From positions 409,767 through 473,766 of the forward strand of contig JAUWGH010000002.1 in the NCBI GenBank assembly GCA_030606485.1: a stretch of 64,000 nt of DNA, in the 5' to 3' direction. Below the pieces are notes generated by a model. It made no database searches, had not been told where the DNA came from, and worked only from the letters and a program-made list of their open reading frames with translations. Positions 55,579-64,000 of the stretch are shown here, piece by piece (the first letter of the stretch is position 1; each line of letters starts with the position of its first letter). Made by a program: the position numbers and the translations under genes. This DNA is from Promethearchaeota archaeon (GTDB lineage Archaea; Asgardarchaeota; Lokiarchaeia; Sigyniarchaeales; SOKP01).

Positions 55579-56082
55579 ATGGATGATAGAATTGATGATC
55601 TTTACAATAAACTTGGACAATTATTTGTAGCAGTGGAAAAAATAACTGATGATGTTGCATTAATAAAAAATAATCTTGATACGATTTCTAAGACTAAGGG
55701 ATCATTTGGTTTAAAAGCGATTGCAAAATCAAGCCTTCTAAAAGATTTTGAACCTATTGAAGGTATAGGGACTGGAACTAAAAGATATAAATTATTTTTC
55801 AGATTTATTAAGGATGAGTGGAAATCAACTGTAAATGATTTTCTGATTGGCGTAAAACAACAAGATCGTAGTTCTAATTATGATTTAAAAGCATTGGGTA
55901 TAAGAATTCATATTAATGATACACGAAAATTACGACAATTAGCTAAACAAGTTATTTCACTCCTCCATATTTCATGTGAGATTAATAGTATTGATAGTAC
56001 TACTATTTTACGTGAGATTATCCAAGAGATAAACGCAAAAAGTGATGCTATGGTTAGAGAGATAAGGGAAAAAATTCATTAG
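55579..56082 (+). CDS. hypothetical soluble protein with N-terminal coiled coil
   Basis: A 167-residue protein. The first 40 residues (MDDRIDDLYNKLGQLFVAVE and on) form a heptad-like helix. The middle has FEPIEGIGTGTKRYKLFFRF and KALGIRIHINDTRKLRQL, and the end is again helical (ILREIIQEINAK). No known domain is recognised. It follows the membrane protein by 70 bases and may share its transcript. Hypothetical, but composition and length support a real gene. Confidence 0.5.
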   Translation: MDDRIDDLYNKLGQLFVAVEKITDDVALIKNNLDTISKTKGSFGLKAIAKSSLLKDFEPIEGIGTGTKRYKLFFRFIKDEWKSTVNDFLIGVKQQDRSSNYDLKALGIRIHINDTRKLRQLAKQVISLLHISCEINSIDSTTILREIIQEINAKSDAMVREIREKIH

Positions 56083-56706
56083 CACAAGTAAAAATCTATA
56101 TATATAATTACAATTTTAGATTCTCTTTATATATGATTACTACACTGGAAATCTTAGAATGGCATCATTATTGCACAACATCAATTTGTATTAGCCATCC
56201 TTTTGAGATATTGAATTCCATTCTTAGATGATGCCAAATATTTTTAGCAAATATATCTGAAGTACATATTTAAAGGTCTTAGTTGCCGAGAAGAAGATCA
56301 ATAAAAAACAAGACTTTTTAAAAAGAATTTTCTTTAGAGTATCATTTTGAGTTATTTACTACGTCATTTCTTATAGAATATAAAGAGTTTAAATATTATC
56401 TGAACATAAATAAAAATTATCAAAGTGAATTTACAATATTGTTAACAAAATTATCATGAATAAAATTTTAAAAATTCTCTATAAAGAAATTATAAAACAA
56501 TAATACTATTCCTTATATCAATTAGTCATTTTATAGATCGAGGTTTTTATTAATTTTTTAAATTTTTCACTATTTCTTTCATTGAAATGAAAGATTTTTA
56601 TATTAAAAAACCGAATATATATCAAAGTTAAAAACGAGATTTTAAATAGATTTCCTCTAAGAACTAATTAATCCAATTATAAATTCATCTTAAAAATAAT
56701 TTAATA
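56083..56706. other. 624-base AT-rich intergenic region upstream of the TIR receptor
   Basis: No supported gene. The longest plausible frame (56133-56231, 32 residues, MITTLEILEWHHYC and on) has no features and is probably chance. No repeats or RNA fold is obvious. Its length before a 5 kb gene suggests it holds the receptor promoter, but no distinct BRE-TATA element stands out. Confidence 0.4.
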
Positions 56707-59700
56707 ATGCCTGATTCGAAGCGTAAAATAAGGCGCAAATATGTTTTATCTTCAATTATAATTGTTTTCATATTGTTTTCTTGTTTTTATCAGATTAAAA
56801 ACTCTTATTACTATTCCAGTGAGAATTATAGACCTATAAACACAAGTAATGGCCATGAACGGATTTTTATTGATGGAGATGCTACTGGAGTAGGTGCCCA
56901 AAATTGGACTTATGCGTTACAGCAAAATTGGTGTACTGGATCTGGAACTTGGGATGAACCATATATTATAGAGAATAAAAGAATAGATGGTCAGGAAATA
57001 GGAAACTGTATTGAAATAAGAGATTCCATAGCTTATTTTCAAATAAAGAATTGCACTCTCTATAATTCTAGCATAACGACGTCGGGAATACAATTAACAT
57101 ACGTTGATAATGGAATCATATTAAGCAATAATTGTTCTTTTAATAATGGTAATGGTATAGATATTTTTATGTGTGATAACAATACCGTAATAAATAATAC
57201 TGTGAGCAATAACACACTTTCAGGCATAAATTTGACTACCTTTAGCCACGATAACAACATTACCGGTAATCTTGTTAAAAATAATTTAAAAGATGGTATA
57301 AAAATTGGAAAAGAATTATTTTCAAACTGTAATGACAATATCCTTTCTAATAATTCAGTGATATCAAACGATGGTAATGGTATATCGATATTAAGTGATT
57401 ATAATGATCTTCTTAACAATAGCGTTTTATATAATAAATTAAATGGTATTTTTTTGAATCAAAGCCGTTATGGAAATATATGGAAAAATAATTGTTCTTA
57501 CAATTATGACTCTGGAATTTTAATTGATCGAGGTGATTATAATAATATTTCAGGTAACGAAATCAGTTATAATTACAAAGGTATTGATATTTCAGGGTTG
57601 TGGTTTTGGGAAGAATGTTTAGATAATGAGATCTCTAATAATAATATACATAATAATAGGGGAGGAGGGATTGAACAAGATTATTGTAAAAATACAATAA
57701 TTTCAAATAATAACTTTACTAACAACAAATTATATGGGGGATATAATAATAATAATACAAAGATTTATAAAAATACTTTCGAAAATAGTGGGATTTACTC
57801 ACATGATAGCAATTACTCAGTTATCTATGACAATAAAATAAACGCTAGTGATGATTATTGTATAAATATAAATCGGGCTTATTATTCCAATATAACGGGA
57901 AACACGATATATAATGGCGGCATATATTATGGAGGTATTCGCATTAATGAATGTAATTCTTCAATTCTTTCTAATAATACTTTAGACTTGAATACAAAAA
58001 AGGGAATTTATATATATTTAAGTAATCACACGACTTTGACTCAAAACAAAATGTATAATTGTGGTATCAAATTCGAGGATTCGTTAGAAAGCGCTTCTAC
58101 TTCTAATATTGATGCATCGAATACCATTAATGGTAACCCTGTGTATTTTTATTATAACAAATCCAACTTAAAACCAATTAATTTTACTGACGCAGGGCAA
58201 GTAATAGCGATTTATTGTAATGATTCGATTTTATCTAATTTTAACATCAGTTCTATTTTAAGCGGAATTTCAATGCATTTTTGCAAAAACATCTCTATTT
58301 CAGAAGTAAATATTAGTGAAAACGATTATGGTATTTATCTAAGCCAATGTATTAATATTACGATGAATAATATCACTCTTTCAGATAACGAATATGGAAT
58401 CTACCTTCCAAACAGTAATAATACAGTCATTTCAACGATCACATCTTTATTTAACGAGTACGGTATTATTTGTTATAGAAACCACAATATTACTATAAAC
58501 GAATGTAATATTAATTATAGCGAATATGGAATTATATCATCGGCTTGTAATAATATCAATCTTACTGGCAATACTATAGTCAATTGTGATTATGGTATTT
58601 ATACAACCTCAAATCGTAATGTCACTTTATGTTCAAATAGATTATTTAACTGTGGAGTAATATTAAATGATGTTATTTCAAATTTTTTAACTTATAAAAT
58701 AAATACCTCTAATAAGGTTAATAACAAACCTTTATATTTTTATACCAATAAACTTGGACTAAAACCTTTCAATTTTTCTAATGCGGGTCAAATAATATTA
58801 GTTAATTGTAATAACTCACGTATTTCGGATGTAAAAATGTCAAATTGTTCTCGTGGTGTTTCATTACTTTCTTGTAAAAACATTTCTATTTACAATGTTA
58901 CTTCAATAAATAATATAGATAGGGGTTTTTACTTAGGTGGAGGTTTTAACAACACTGTTCAAAAGTGTAATTTTTCATATAATTTAATTGGATTATATCT
59001 GGGAAATACACATAATAATACAATTTTAGAAACAAATACATCTCACAACACACAAGTGGGGATATATATTTCTGGAAGTAGAAATATCACTCTTATAGGA
59101 AATAGACTAAGTTACGACCTAGTGGGTATTAAGCTAGATAATAGTTATGATTGCAATCTTACAGATAATAATATGAAAAATTGCGGCATAGAAATTAAGG
59201 AATCTATTGACTGGGAAACTTATTCAACAAATTCTATTGATACAACAAATAAAGTAAATGGAAAAGATGTTTATTATTATTTTAATAAAACTAATCTAAA
59301 TTCAAATGATTTTATTAACGCAGGTCAAGTGATCCTTGTCAAATGCAACGACTCCTTAATAAATAACTTAAATATTACAAATATTTCTAATGGAATTTAT
59401 ATGTATTATTGCAATAATCATATTATTTCAAATTGTCAAATTACAAATAATAATTATGGAATTTATCTATATTTTGGGAATAATTTTTTACTAACAGGAA
59501 ATACCATAAATCGAAATTTTGTTGGTTTATCGTTAATCTCTAATAATAGTACAATAACTCAATGTGACTTTATAGAGAACAATCATTCCATTAGTGGAGA
59601 AGGAAGCAATAATCTAATTTATAACAATTATATTGACGGTAGTGCGTACCTTTGGCCTTCCAACAATTGGAATAATTCTTATGCAGGTAATTATTGGAGC

Positions 59701-61776
59701 AACTATAGCGGCGTTGATTCTGATAATGATGGAATTGGTGATACCCCTTATTTAATTTATGTGACTGGAGCGCCAGAAGTCTATTATGATTATAAACCCC
59801 TTATGAATCCACCAAATATAGATACAGACGGAGATGGATTATTAAATTCAGAAGAATATGATTTAGGAAATGATGGATATCTAACAAATGTAACCAATCC
59901 AGATTCGGATTACGATGGATTAAGTGATTATGACGAATGGATAAATCTAGCAAATCCATGGGATAATGACACAGATAATGACAGTATGCCAGATGGATGG
60001 GAAGTTTTAAATAGTTTAAATGTTATAGATGGTAATGATAATATAACAGACGCAGATAACGATGGAATATCAAATCTTAACGAGTTTTTTTACGGGACCA
60101 ATCCTCAAATGGCGGATACAGATCTGGATGGAATGCCAGATGGATGGGAATTAGATAATTCTTTAAATTTATTTGCAAATGATGCCATGGAAGATCCTGA
60201 CCTAGATACAATACTAAATTATTACGAATACTTGAATGGAACAGATCCAAGGAACAACGATACAGAATTTGATGGGATGCCTGACGGATGGGAGATTAAT
60301 AACTCATTAGACCCTTTAAATAATGACGCTATGAGCGATGCGGATAACGATCAGTTGGAAAATATTTACGAATTTTTGAACGGGACAGACCCTCATAACG
60401 ACGATTCTGATGGTGATACTATACTAGATGGTATTGAGGTTGGTTTACACACAGATCCTTTAGACGGTTTCTGGTTTCCGATGCCAAATTTGAAAATTTC
60501 AAGTTTTAGTGTAAGTGATGTTTACGAGGGTCAGGCATTTATTTTAAATTTTACGATTACTAATAATGGTATCTGGAAAGCAAATGGGATTATACTTTCG
60601 ATTCGATGTGAAGCGCTGAATTTAACGCTATATGAAAATATGGCTGAGCCATTTGATTTAGAAGTTAACAAGTCAAAAAATTTCCTCATAGATTGTACCT
60701 CAATATCTACAGCTGGAATTTTTGTACTAACATTGGATCTCGATCCAGGAAATTTATTAAACGAAACCTATAGTTCTCCTGATGGTTCGTATCGTTCTGA
60801 TTGGACAGAGGACAATATAAAACAAATAGAAATGCAAATTATCGAGGGGGATGGAGGTATTGCAGTAGAGATGTTTATCATTGTTGTTTCTGTAGCAGGG
60901 GTTATTATTGGTATGATAGGTCTTACAATTTTAGTAAGACCAAAAATAAAAAAAATCATATATTCAAAAAACCAACGGAACAAAGCTAAAGCAGAACTCG
61001 AAGACTTCGAGTTTAAAGTTCGAAATTTTATAAGAGAACAACTGGAAGAATTCTACGGAGCAGAATGGTGGGAAAAAGGAATACCAGAATATATTAGATT
61101 AGGTGTAGAAAATAAAATAAGAACCGAACAAATTAAAGCGCCAAAAATGAAAGTTCAAAATATTAATTATCTCGACTTCAATCATTATTTTCTAATTATT
61201 AATGAAAAAGAAAATTGGGACAATATTTTTTCAGATGTTTTTCAAGATAAAAATAAACTCGCAGAAAATTTCGAGAATTTAAGAGTATTTAAGAACAATA
61301 TTTCTCAAAATGTAGCTACTTCCCAGGAAATAGATGCGTATCTGTTTTATATTTATGGCATAACAACCTTTTTTACTAAAGGTTTTAATGTATTTCTTAG
61401 TTATTCGACATTGGATTCAGAATATTTTCAAATCTCAGAGATCGTGTCCCGCCTTGAGACTTATCCAAAAATGGATAAGATTTTCTTTTGGGAAGCAGAT
61501 AGTGGAGAAAATATTGTTGAATATATGGAAAGGATTTTAAACATTAGCAAAGTGTTTGTTATGTTTTGTTCTGAAAACTCTATAAAATCAAAAGCGGTAG
61601 AAGATGAATGGCAAGCTGCTTTTCAATTAAGAAAAAAGGGATTGATGAAAATAGTACCCGTGTATGAAGATGACCAATTTATCCCTAAATTATTAATGCC
61701 ACTTTTAAATGTGAAATTTTCTAAAGACGATTTTGATGGGTTTATCGACAAACTCTATGAAGAAATATTAAGGTAA
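56707..61776 (+). CDS. Toll-like-receptor-style protein: beta-helix ectodomain, Ca-type repeats, CARDB-like domain, one TM helix, cytosolic TIR domain
   Basis: A 1689-residue membrane receptor. A basic start and hydrophobic helix (about 13-30, YVLSSIIIVFILFSCF) target it to the membrane. Residues 50-1010 are NosD-like parallel beta-helix repeats, rich in Asn/Ser/Thr sequons (possible N-glycans), with ITGN-x-I and GI-x-L rungs. Residues 1037-1253 hold thrombospondin-3/dockerin-like calcium repeats (DTDGDGLLNSEEY, DADNDGISNLNEF, DTDLDGMPDGWE). Residues 1258-1370 are CARDB-like. A TM helix lies near 1385-1408 with a basic stop. A cytosolic linker is followed by a TIR domain, about 1560-1689: VFLSYSTLDSEYF, FFWEADSGENI, VFVMFCSENSIKSKAVEDEW. 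Glu1634 sits where TIR NADases have their catalytic Glu. Confidence 0.85.
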   Translation: MPDSKRKIRRKYVLSSIIIVFILFSCFYQIKNSYYYSSENYRPINTSNGHERIFIDGDATGVGAQNWTYALQQNWCTGSGTWDEPYIIENKRIDGQEIGNCIEIRDSIAYFQIKNCTLYNSSITTSGIQLTYVDNGIILSNNCSFNNGNGIDIFMCDNNTVINNTVSNNTLSGINLTTFSHDNNITGNLVKNNLKDGIKIGKELFSNCNDNILSNNSVISNDGNGISILSDYNDLLNNSVLYNKLNGIFLNQSRYGNIWKNNCSYNYDSGILIDRGDYNNISGNEISYNYKGIDISGLWFWEECLDNEISNNNIHNNRGGGIEQDYCKNTIISNNNFTNNKLYGGYNNNNTKIYKNTFENSGIYSHDSNYSVIYDNKINASDDYCININRAYYSNITGNTIYNGGIYYGGIRINECNSSILSNNTLDLNTKKGIYIYLSNHTTLTQNKMYNCGIKFEDSLESASTSNIDASNTINGNPVYFYYNKSNLKPINFTDAGQVIAIYCNDSILSNFNISSILSGISMHFCKNISISEVNISENDYGIYLSQCINITMNNITLSDNEYGIYLPNSNNTVISTITSLFNEYGIICYRNHNITINECNINYSEYGIISSACNNINLTGNTIVNCDYGIYTTSNRNVTLCSNRLFNCGVILNDVISNFLTYKINTSNKVNNKPLYFYTNKLGLKPFNFSNAGQIILVNCNNSRISDVKMSNCSRGVSLLSCKNISIYNVTSINNIDRGFYLGGGFNNTVQKCNFSYNLIGLYLGNTHNNTILETNTSHNTQVGIYISGSRNITLIGNRLSYDLVGIKLDNSYDCNLTDNNMKNCGIEIKESIDWETYSTNSIDTTNKVNGKDVYYYFNKTNLNSNDFINAGQVILVKCNDSLINNLNITNISNGIYMYYCNNHIISNCQITNNNYGIYLYFGNNFLLTGNTINRNFVGLSLISNNSTITQCDFIENNHSISGEGSNNLIYNNYIDGSAYLWPSNNWNNSYAGNYWSNYSGVDSDNDGIGDTPYLIYVTGAPEVYYDYKPLMNPPNIDTDGDGLLNSEEYDLGNDGYLTNVTNPDSDYDGLSDYDEWINLANPWDNDTDNDSMPDGWEVLNSLNVIDGNDNITDADNDGISNLNEFFYGTNPQMADTDLDGMPDGWELDNSLNLFANDAMEDPDLDTILNYYEYLNGTDPRNNDTEFDGMPDGWEINNSLDPLNNDAMSDADNDQLENIYEFLNGTDPHNDDSDGDTILDGIEVGLHTDPLDGFWFPMPNLKISSFSVSDVYEGQAFILNFTITNNGIWKANGIILSIRCEALNLTLYENMAEPFDLEVNKSKNFLIDCTSISTAGIFVLTLDLDPGNLLNETYSSPDGSYRSDWTEDNIKQIEMQIIEGDGGIAVEMFIIVVSVAGVIIGMIGLTILVRPKIKKIIYSKNQRNKAKAELEDFEFKVRNFIREQLEEFYGAEWWEKGIPEYIRLGVENKIRTEQIKAPKMKVQNINYLDFNHYFLIINEKENWDNIFSDVFQDKNKLAENFENLRVFKNNISQNVATSQEIDAYLFYIYGITTFFTKGFNVFLSYSTLDSEYFQISEIVSRLETYPKMDKIFFWEADSGENIVEYMERILNISKVFVMFCSENSIKSKAVEDEWQAAFQLRKKGLMKIVPVYEDDQFIPKLLMPLLNVKFSKDDFDGFIDKLYEEILR
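58051..59445 (+). repeat. three copies of a long ectodomain module inside the receptor gene
   Basis: Three stretches of about 88-91 codons, at 58051-58317, 58642-58905 and 59173-59445, share one order of landmarks: xxNCGI, a variable run ending NxINGxPVYFY or equivalent, NK-xxLKPxNF, xxAGQVIxVxCN, and xxCKNISI. They are diverged (DNA identity is low) but clearly homologous, so the beta-helix grew by internal duplication. Spacing is about 590 and 530 bases. Confidence 0.75.
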
Positions 61777-61965
61777 AAATTTACAGTATTCTATTACAAT
61801 ACTTTTTGCTTCATTGGATTTTTATTTTATCCAAAATATGTAAGATTTTTATAATAAATCGACCAATATTTTCATAAATAAATAAAGCGATTTCAATAGG
61901 ATTTATATTAAGAAATCAAATGGGTATTTTACAATTGGAAATTAAGAAACTGATTTAAAAATGTT

Positions 61966-62180
61966 AAAAAATTAATAGATTATTATGAAGATGATTGGTG
62001 GGATAATGGGATTCGTAATTTGGAAAGTAGACAGTGGTGAAAGTGTTGTTAAATTGATGAAGGAAGCTTTAACCATAAGTTATGTGTTTATACTTTTTTG
62101 TTCAGAAAATTCAAAAAAGTCTGAGGCTGTAAAAGGTGAATGACAAGCAGTTTTTGATTATGGAGGAAATGGATAATTTT
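61966..62180 (+). pseudogene. decayed second TIR copy with internal deletion
   Basis: Directly after the receptor, the plus strand reads LIDYYEDDWWDNGIRN (about 61970-62020), a match to the receptor's juxtamembrane LEEFYGAEWWEKGIP. Then, in another frame, it reads FVIWKVDSGESVVKLM, SYVFILFCSENSKKSEAVKGE, a stop, and QAVFDYGGNG, a match to the receptor's FFWEADSGENIVEYM to EDEWQAAF. The Trp after the catalytic-type Glu is a TGA here. Between the two parts about 390 bases of the parent are missing. So a tandem paralogue has been deleted, frameshifted and stopped. It is not expected to make protein. Confidence 0.75.
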
Positions 62181-62199
62181 CCTATTTTACTGCCATTTT

Positions 62200-64000
62200 T
62201 TAAATATTCTCAAAGAATTTTAAAATTTCTTGCCCAAAAACTCTAGACATGATTTCCGCCATTCTTTTTTCATTTCTATAACTTCTAACTTGTTGAAGAT
62301 TTTTAAAATCATCCATTAATTCTTCTTCACATATTTTAGTATAATCTTCTATTTTTTTTGTTAAAGATTTTGAAGGTTTTTCAAAAAGAAAAAAGAATAT
62401 TCTAAAATCTTCTGTTCTAAAAGGAGTCATCGTTATAGCACCTCCTTCAGCGGATAGGATAGGAATCTCTCCAAATCCAATTTCACTAGCAAAACTTTGA
62501 ATTGCTGATAAAAGACCAGACATTAAATCACCTGGTTGAGATATATCTGAGAAATCCTTTTCATAGATACTTGCTCCATAAATATGTTGAATTAAAAGTT
62601 TTCGAAGATTTTCGATATCAGGATCAGTAGTAAATGGTTTTGTAAGAAACTCATGGATTTCTTCTGAAGTATTATTGATTACTTTAAATAGTCTTTTAGG
62701 TTTTTCAAGATGCTTAATGTTATTCTTTTCTAACCAATTTTTATCATTAATCAATTCTGATGCTTCGCGTCCACTATTTTTTATAATAGCCACTTGTGCT
62801 CCAAAAGCAATTGCCATTCGATATTCAAGTGCAGCAATTTTTCCTCCATTAATTCCAATTAATTTTACATTACTATGATCTAATCCAGATTTTAAAATAT
62901 CATACCAATATTGTAATGCTTCAAGAATACTAAAATCTGTTCCTATTGTTGAGTGAATCTTTTTATAACGTTCGTCAATCTTGATATCATAAGGTAGTAG
63001 ATGTGGAATGTATCCAATAGTTTTTATAGTTTCGGGATATTTTTCTTGAATATCACCAACAATTCTACAAATTCCTGATTTAGTACCTCCAGATATAATT
63101 GTTCCTTTAAAATCACAAAACCCATCAGTAAGAGTATTTTTGTAGTTTTGGAGCAGTTTTTCTAATCTTGCATCAGTCCCACCTGCTATAATTACAATGG
63201 GTTCTTTAAGATCATTTTCTTTTATTTCCATACAATTATCCAATTTCTTTAGAGCATCACTGTACATTTTTTGATTGTATGAGAGATTTTTATTAGGATG
63301 AAACAGTATCCCTAATAATAATAAACTTCTGATTAATTCAATCCCAGGCATTTGGTTATGAATATTTTTAAGTTCATCTAAAGTATTTAGAGTTGTATCA
63401 ATCATCCACATATTCTGACTATGATTTATTCCATTTAAGTAATAAATAAGACTGTCGTCTAACTTACCAAGAAAAAACGAAAAAAGTCCCATATCAAAAA
63501 ATGCCCAAGGTATCTCAACTTTAACTTCTATTTGATTTAATCTTCTTTCAATACCTTTTTGAATCAATTCTTTATTATATTTAATATGTTTTAAATTTCC
63601 AGTTTTCTGAATTTTCATTATTAGGTAATTTAATAAAGGATATGGATGCGAAGGATCAGCCTTTAAAGCTTTTTTGTAATATTTATATGCTTTTTCATAA
63701 TCTTTAAGAATTTTATAAGATCCACCTAAGGAAGCAAAAGCATCTGAATCCATTGGATTTTTTTCAACTGCTGTTTTCAAATATGATTGCCCCTCTACAT
63801 ATCTTGAACTTCTTGGATTATTTTTATTTTTTTTATATAATGCTATTCCAAGATCTCGTAAAACGGACGCTTGTTTTAAATCAGGATACTTTTTCCATTC
63901 ATCTATTTTTAAAATATTTTCAATAATCACTATAGTTTTATCCCATTCATTAATTGCCATTGCTAACTTAGCGATTTTATGAGCAATATCGAAATCGTTT
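62200..64000 (-). CDS. TPR, TRPM-type SLOG (LSDAT) and longin/roadblock-like protein (5' end beyond window)
   Basis: At least 600 residues. TPR repeats fill about residues 1-240 (FASLGGSYKILKDYEKAYKY, KALKADPSHPYPLL). From about 252 to 410 is a SLOG domain of the TRPM/LSDAT kind: PIVIIAGGTDAR, GTIISGGTKSGICRIVG, IGYIPHLLPYD, and GAQVAIIKNSGREASE; such domains bind NAD-derived nucleotides. The C-terminal 130 (SQPGDLMSGLLSAIQSFAS, FRIFFFLFEKPS) look like a longin/roadblock-type domain of Asgard GTPase regulators. An ATG lies at 63960, but the frame stays open to the window edge and reads NDFDIAHKIAKLAMAI, a natural TPR helix, so the true start is outside. Convergent with the TIR receptor. Confidence 0.75.
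   Translation of the reverse strand, partial: NDFDIAHKIAKLAMAINEWDKTIVIIENILKIDEWKKYPDLKQASVLRDLGIALYKKNKNNPRSSRYVEGQSYLKTAVEKNPMDSDAFASLGGSYKILKDYEKAYKYYKKALKADPSHPYPLLNYLIMKIQKTGNLKHIKYNKELIQKGIERRLNQIEVKVEIPWAFFDMGLFSFFLGKLDDSLIYYLNGINHSQNMWMIDTTLNTLDELKNIHNQMPGIELIRSLLLLGILFHPNKNLSYNQKMYSDALKKLDNCMEIKENDLKEPIVIIAGGTDARLEKLLQNYKNTLTDGFCDFKGTIISGGTKSGICRIVGDIQEKYPETIKTIGYIPHLLPYDIKIDERYKKIHSTIGTDFSILEALQYWYDILKSGLDHSNVKLIGINGGKIAALEYRMAIAFGAQVAIIKNSGREASELINDKNWLEKNNIKHLEKPKRLFKVINNTSEEIHEFLTKPFTTDPDIENLRKLLIQHIYGASIYEKDFSDISQPGDLMSGLLSAIQSFASEIGFGEIPILSAEGGAITMTPFRTEDFRIFFFLFEKPSKSLTKKIEDYTKICEEELMDDFKNLQQVRSYRNEKRMAEIMSRVFGQEILKFFENI

Noticed and set aside
57060-57338. 92-residue minus-strand protein inside the receptor gene
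   Set aside because: It mirrors the Asn-rich beta-helix coding strand and has no independent features.
56707-64000. A standard Thoeris locus
   Set aside because: TIR and SLOG are both present, but the TIR is part of a large membrane receptor and the SLOG protein lacks the SIR2 or other known ThsA effector, so only an analogy is claimed.
1-64000. CRISPR arrays, rRNA genes, insertion sequences, replication origin
   Set aside because: I found no regularly spaced direct repeats, no rRNA-like blocks, no transposase motifs and no Orc/Cdc6 gene with origin repeats.

Overview
The window is strongly AT-rich DNA from an archaeon, most likely an Asgard archaeon of the Lokiarchaeia type (inference from gene content). 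Archaeal markers are a proteasome beta subunit, the KH/beta-CASP termination nuclease aCPSF1 (FttA), an EF-2-family GTPase, a long-form archaeal FKBP, a tetraether-synthase-like radical SAM enzyme, and two tRNA genes without encoded CCA. Asgard-type hints are an inositol-phosphate-kinase-like ATP-grasp protein, an EF-2 paralogue that has lost the diphthamide site, many small cysteine-pair proteins, TPR proteins with eukaryote-like partner domains, and TTG/GTG starts with little Shine-Dalgarno signal.

Layout. 1-2.1 kb: a sugar-nucleotide pair on the minus strand (GMPPB-like nucleotidyltransferase, SIS isomerase), cut by the left edge. 2.2-7.9 kb: a serine/amino-acid block (DUF1015, D-3-phosphoglycerate dehydrogenase, class V and class I aminotransferases) with a decayed nucleotidyltransferase relic. 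8-10.3 kb: a metallo-beta-lactamase-fold enzyme, an AbrB antitoxin followed by a toxin stub, and small proteins. 10.5-19.3 kb: mostly plus-strand metabolic and housekeeping genes (isomerase-aldolase fusion, proteasome beta, GATase-like protein, PflX-like radical SAM, HhH-FKBP, PHP phosphoesterase, ITPK-like kinase). 19.3-25 kb: minus-strand genes, including an SPL radical SAM gene interrupted by one in-frame TAA, a TIM-barrel isomerase, URO-D-like, DUF362-ferredoxin and nicotinamidase. 25-28.4 kb: Tes-like tetraether synthase, a small partner and a polyprenol-kinase-like membrane protein, a plausible lipid operon. 28.5-43 kb: tRNA-Gly(CCC), EF-2 paralogue, exonuclease, PurN, aCPSF1, polyferredoxin, dGTPase-like, tRNA-Gln(CTG), NikR-like regulator, a large Zn/winged-helix protein with an appendage-like C-terminus, and membrane proteins including a GT87 glycosyltransferase.

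43-54.3 kb looks like an accessory, possibly defensive, region. It holds a zinc-ribbon/HEPN/TPR protein, an OLD-like ATPase with a small TOPRIM-like partner, and an operon of acetyltransferase, an unrecognised 1180-residue protein and a solitary beta-class DNA methyltransferase. A fucose-isomerase-like gene sits between the two groups.

56.7-64 kb is the most striking part. A 1689-residue single-pass receptor has an outer beta-helix, calcium-type repeats and a CARDB-like domain, a transmembrane helix, and a cytosolic TIR domain. It is followed by a decayed second copy of its own juxtamembrane and TIR region, and then by a convergent TPR-SLOG protein with a longin/roadblock-like tail that runs off the right edge. 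TIR plus SLOG is the enzyme/sensor pairing of Thoeris-type nucleotide signalling, here with a Toll-like-receptor layout. That this is a signalling or immune system is inference.
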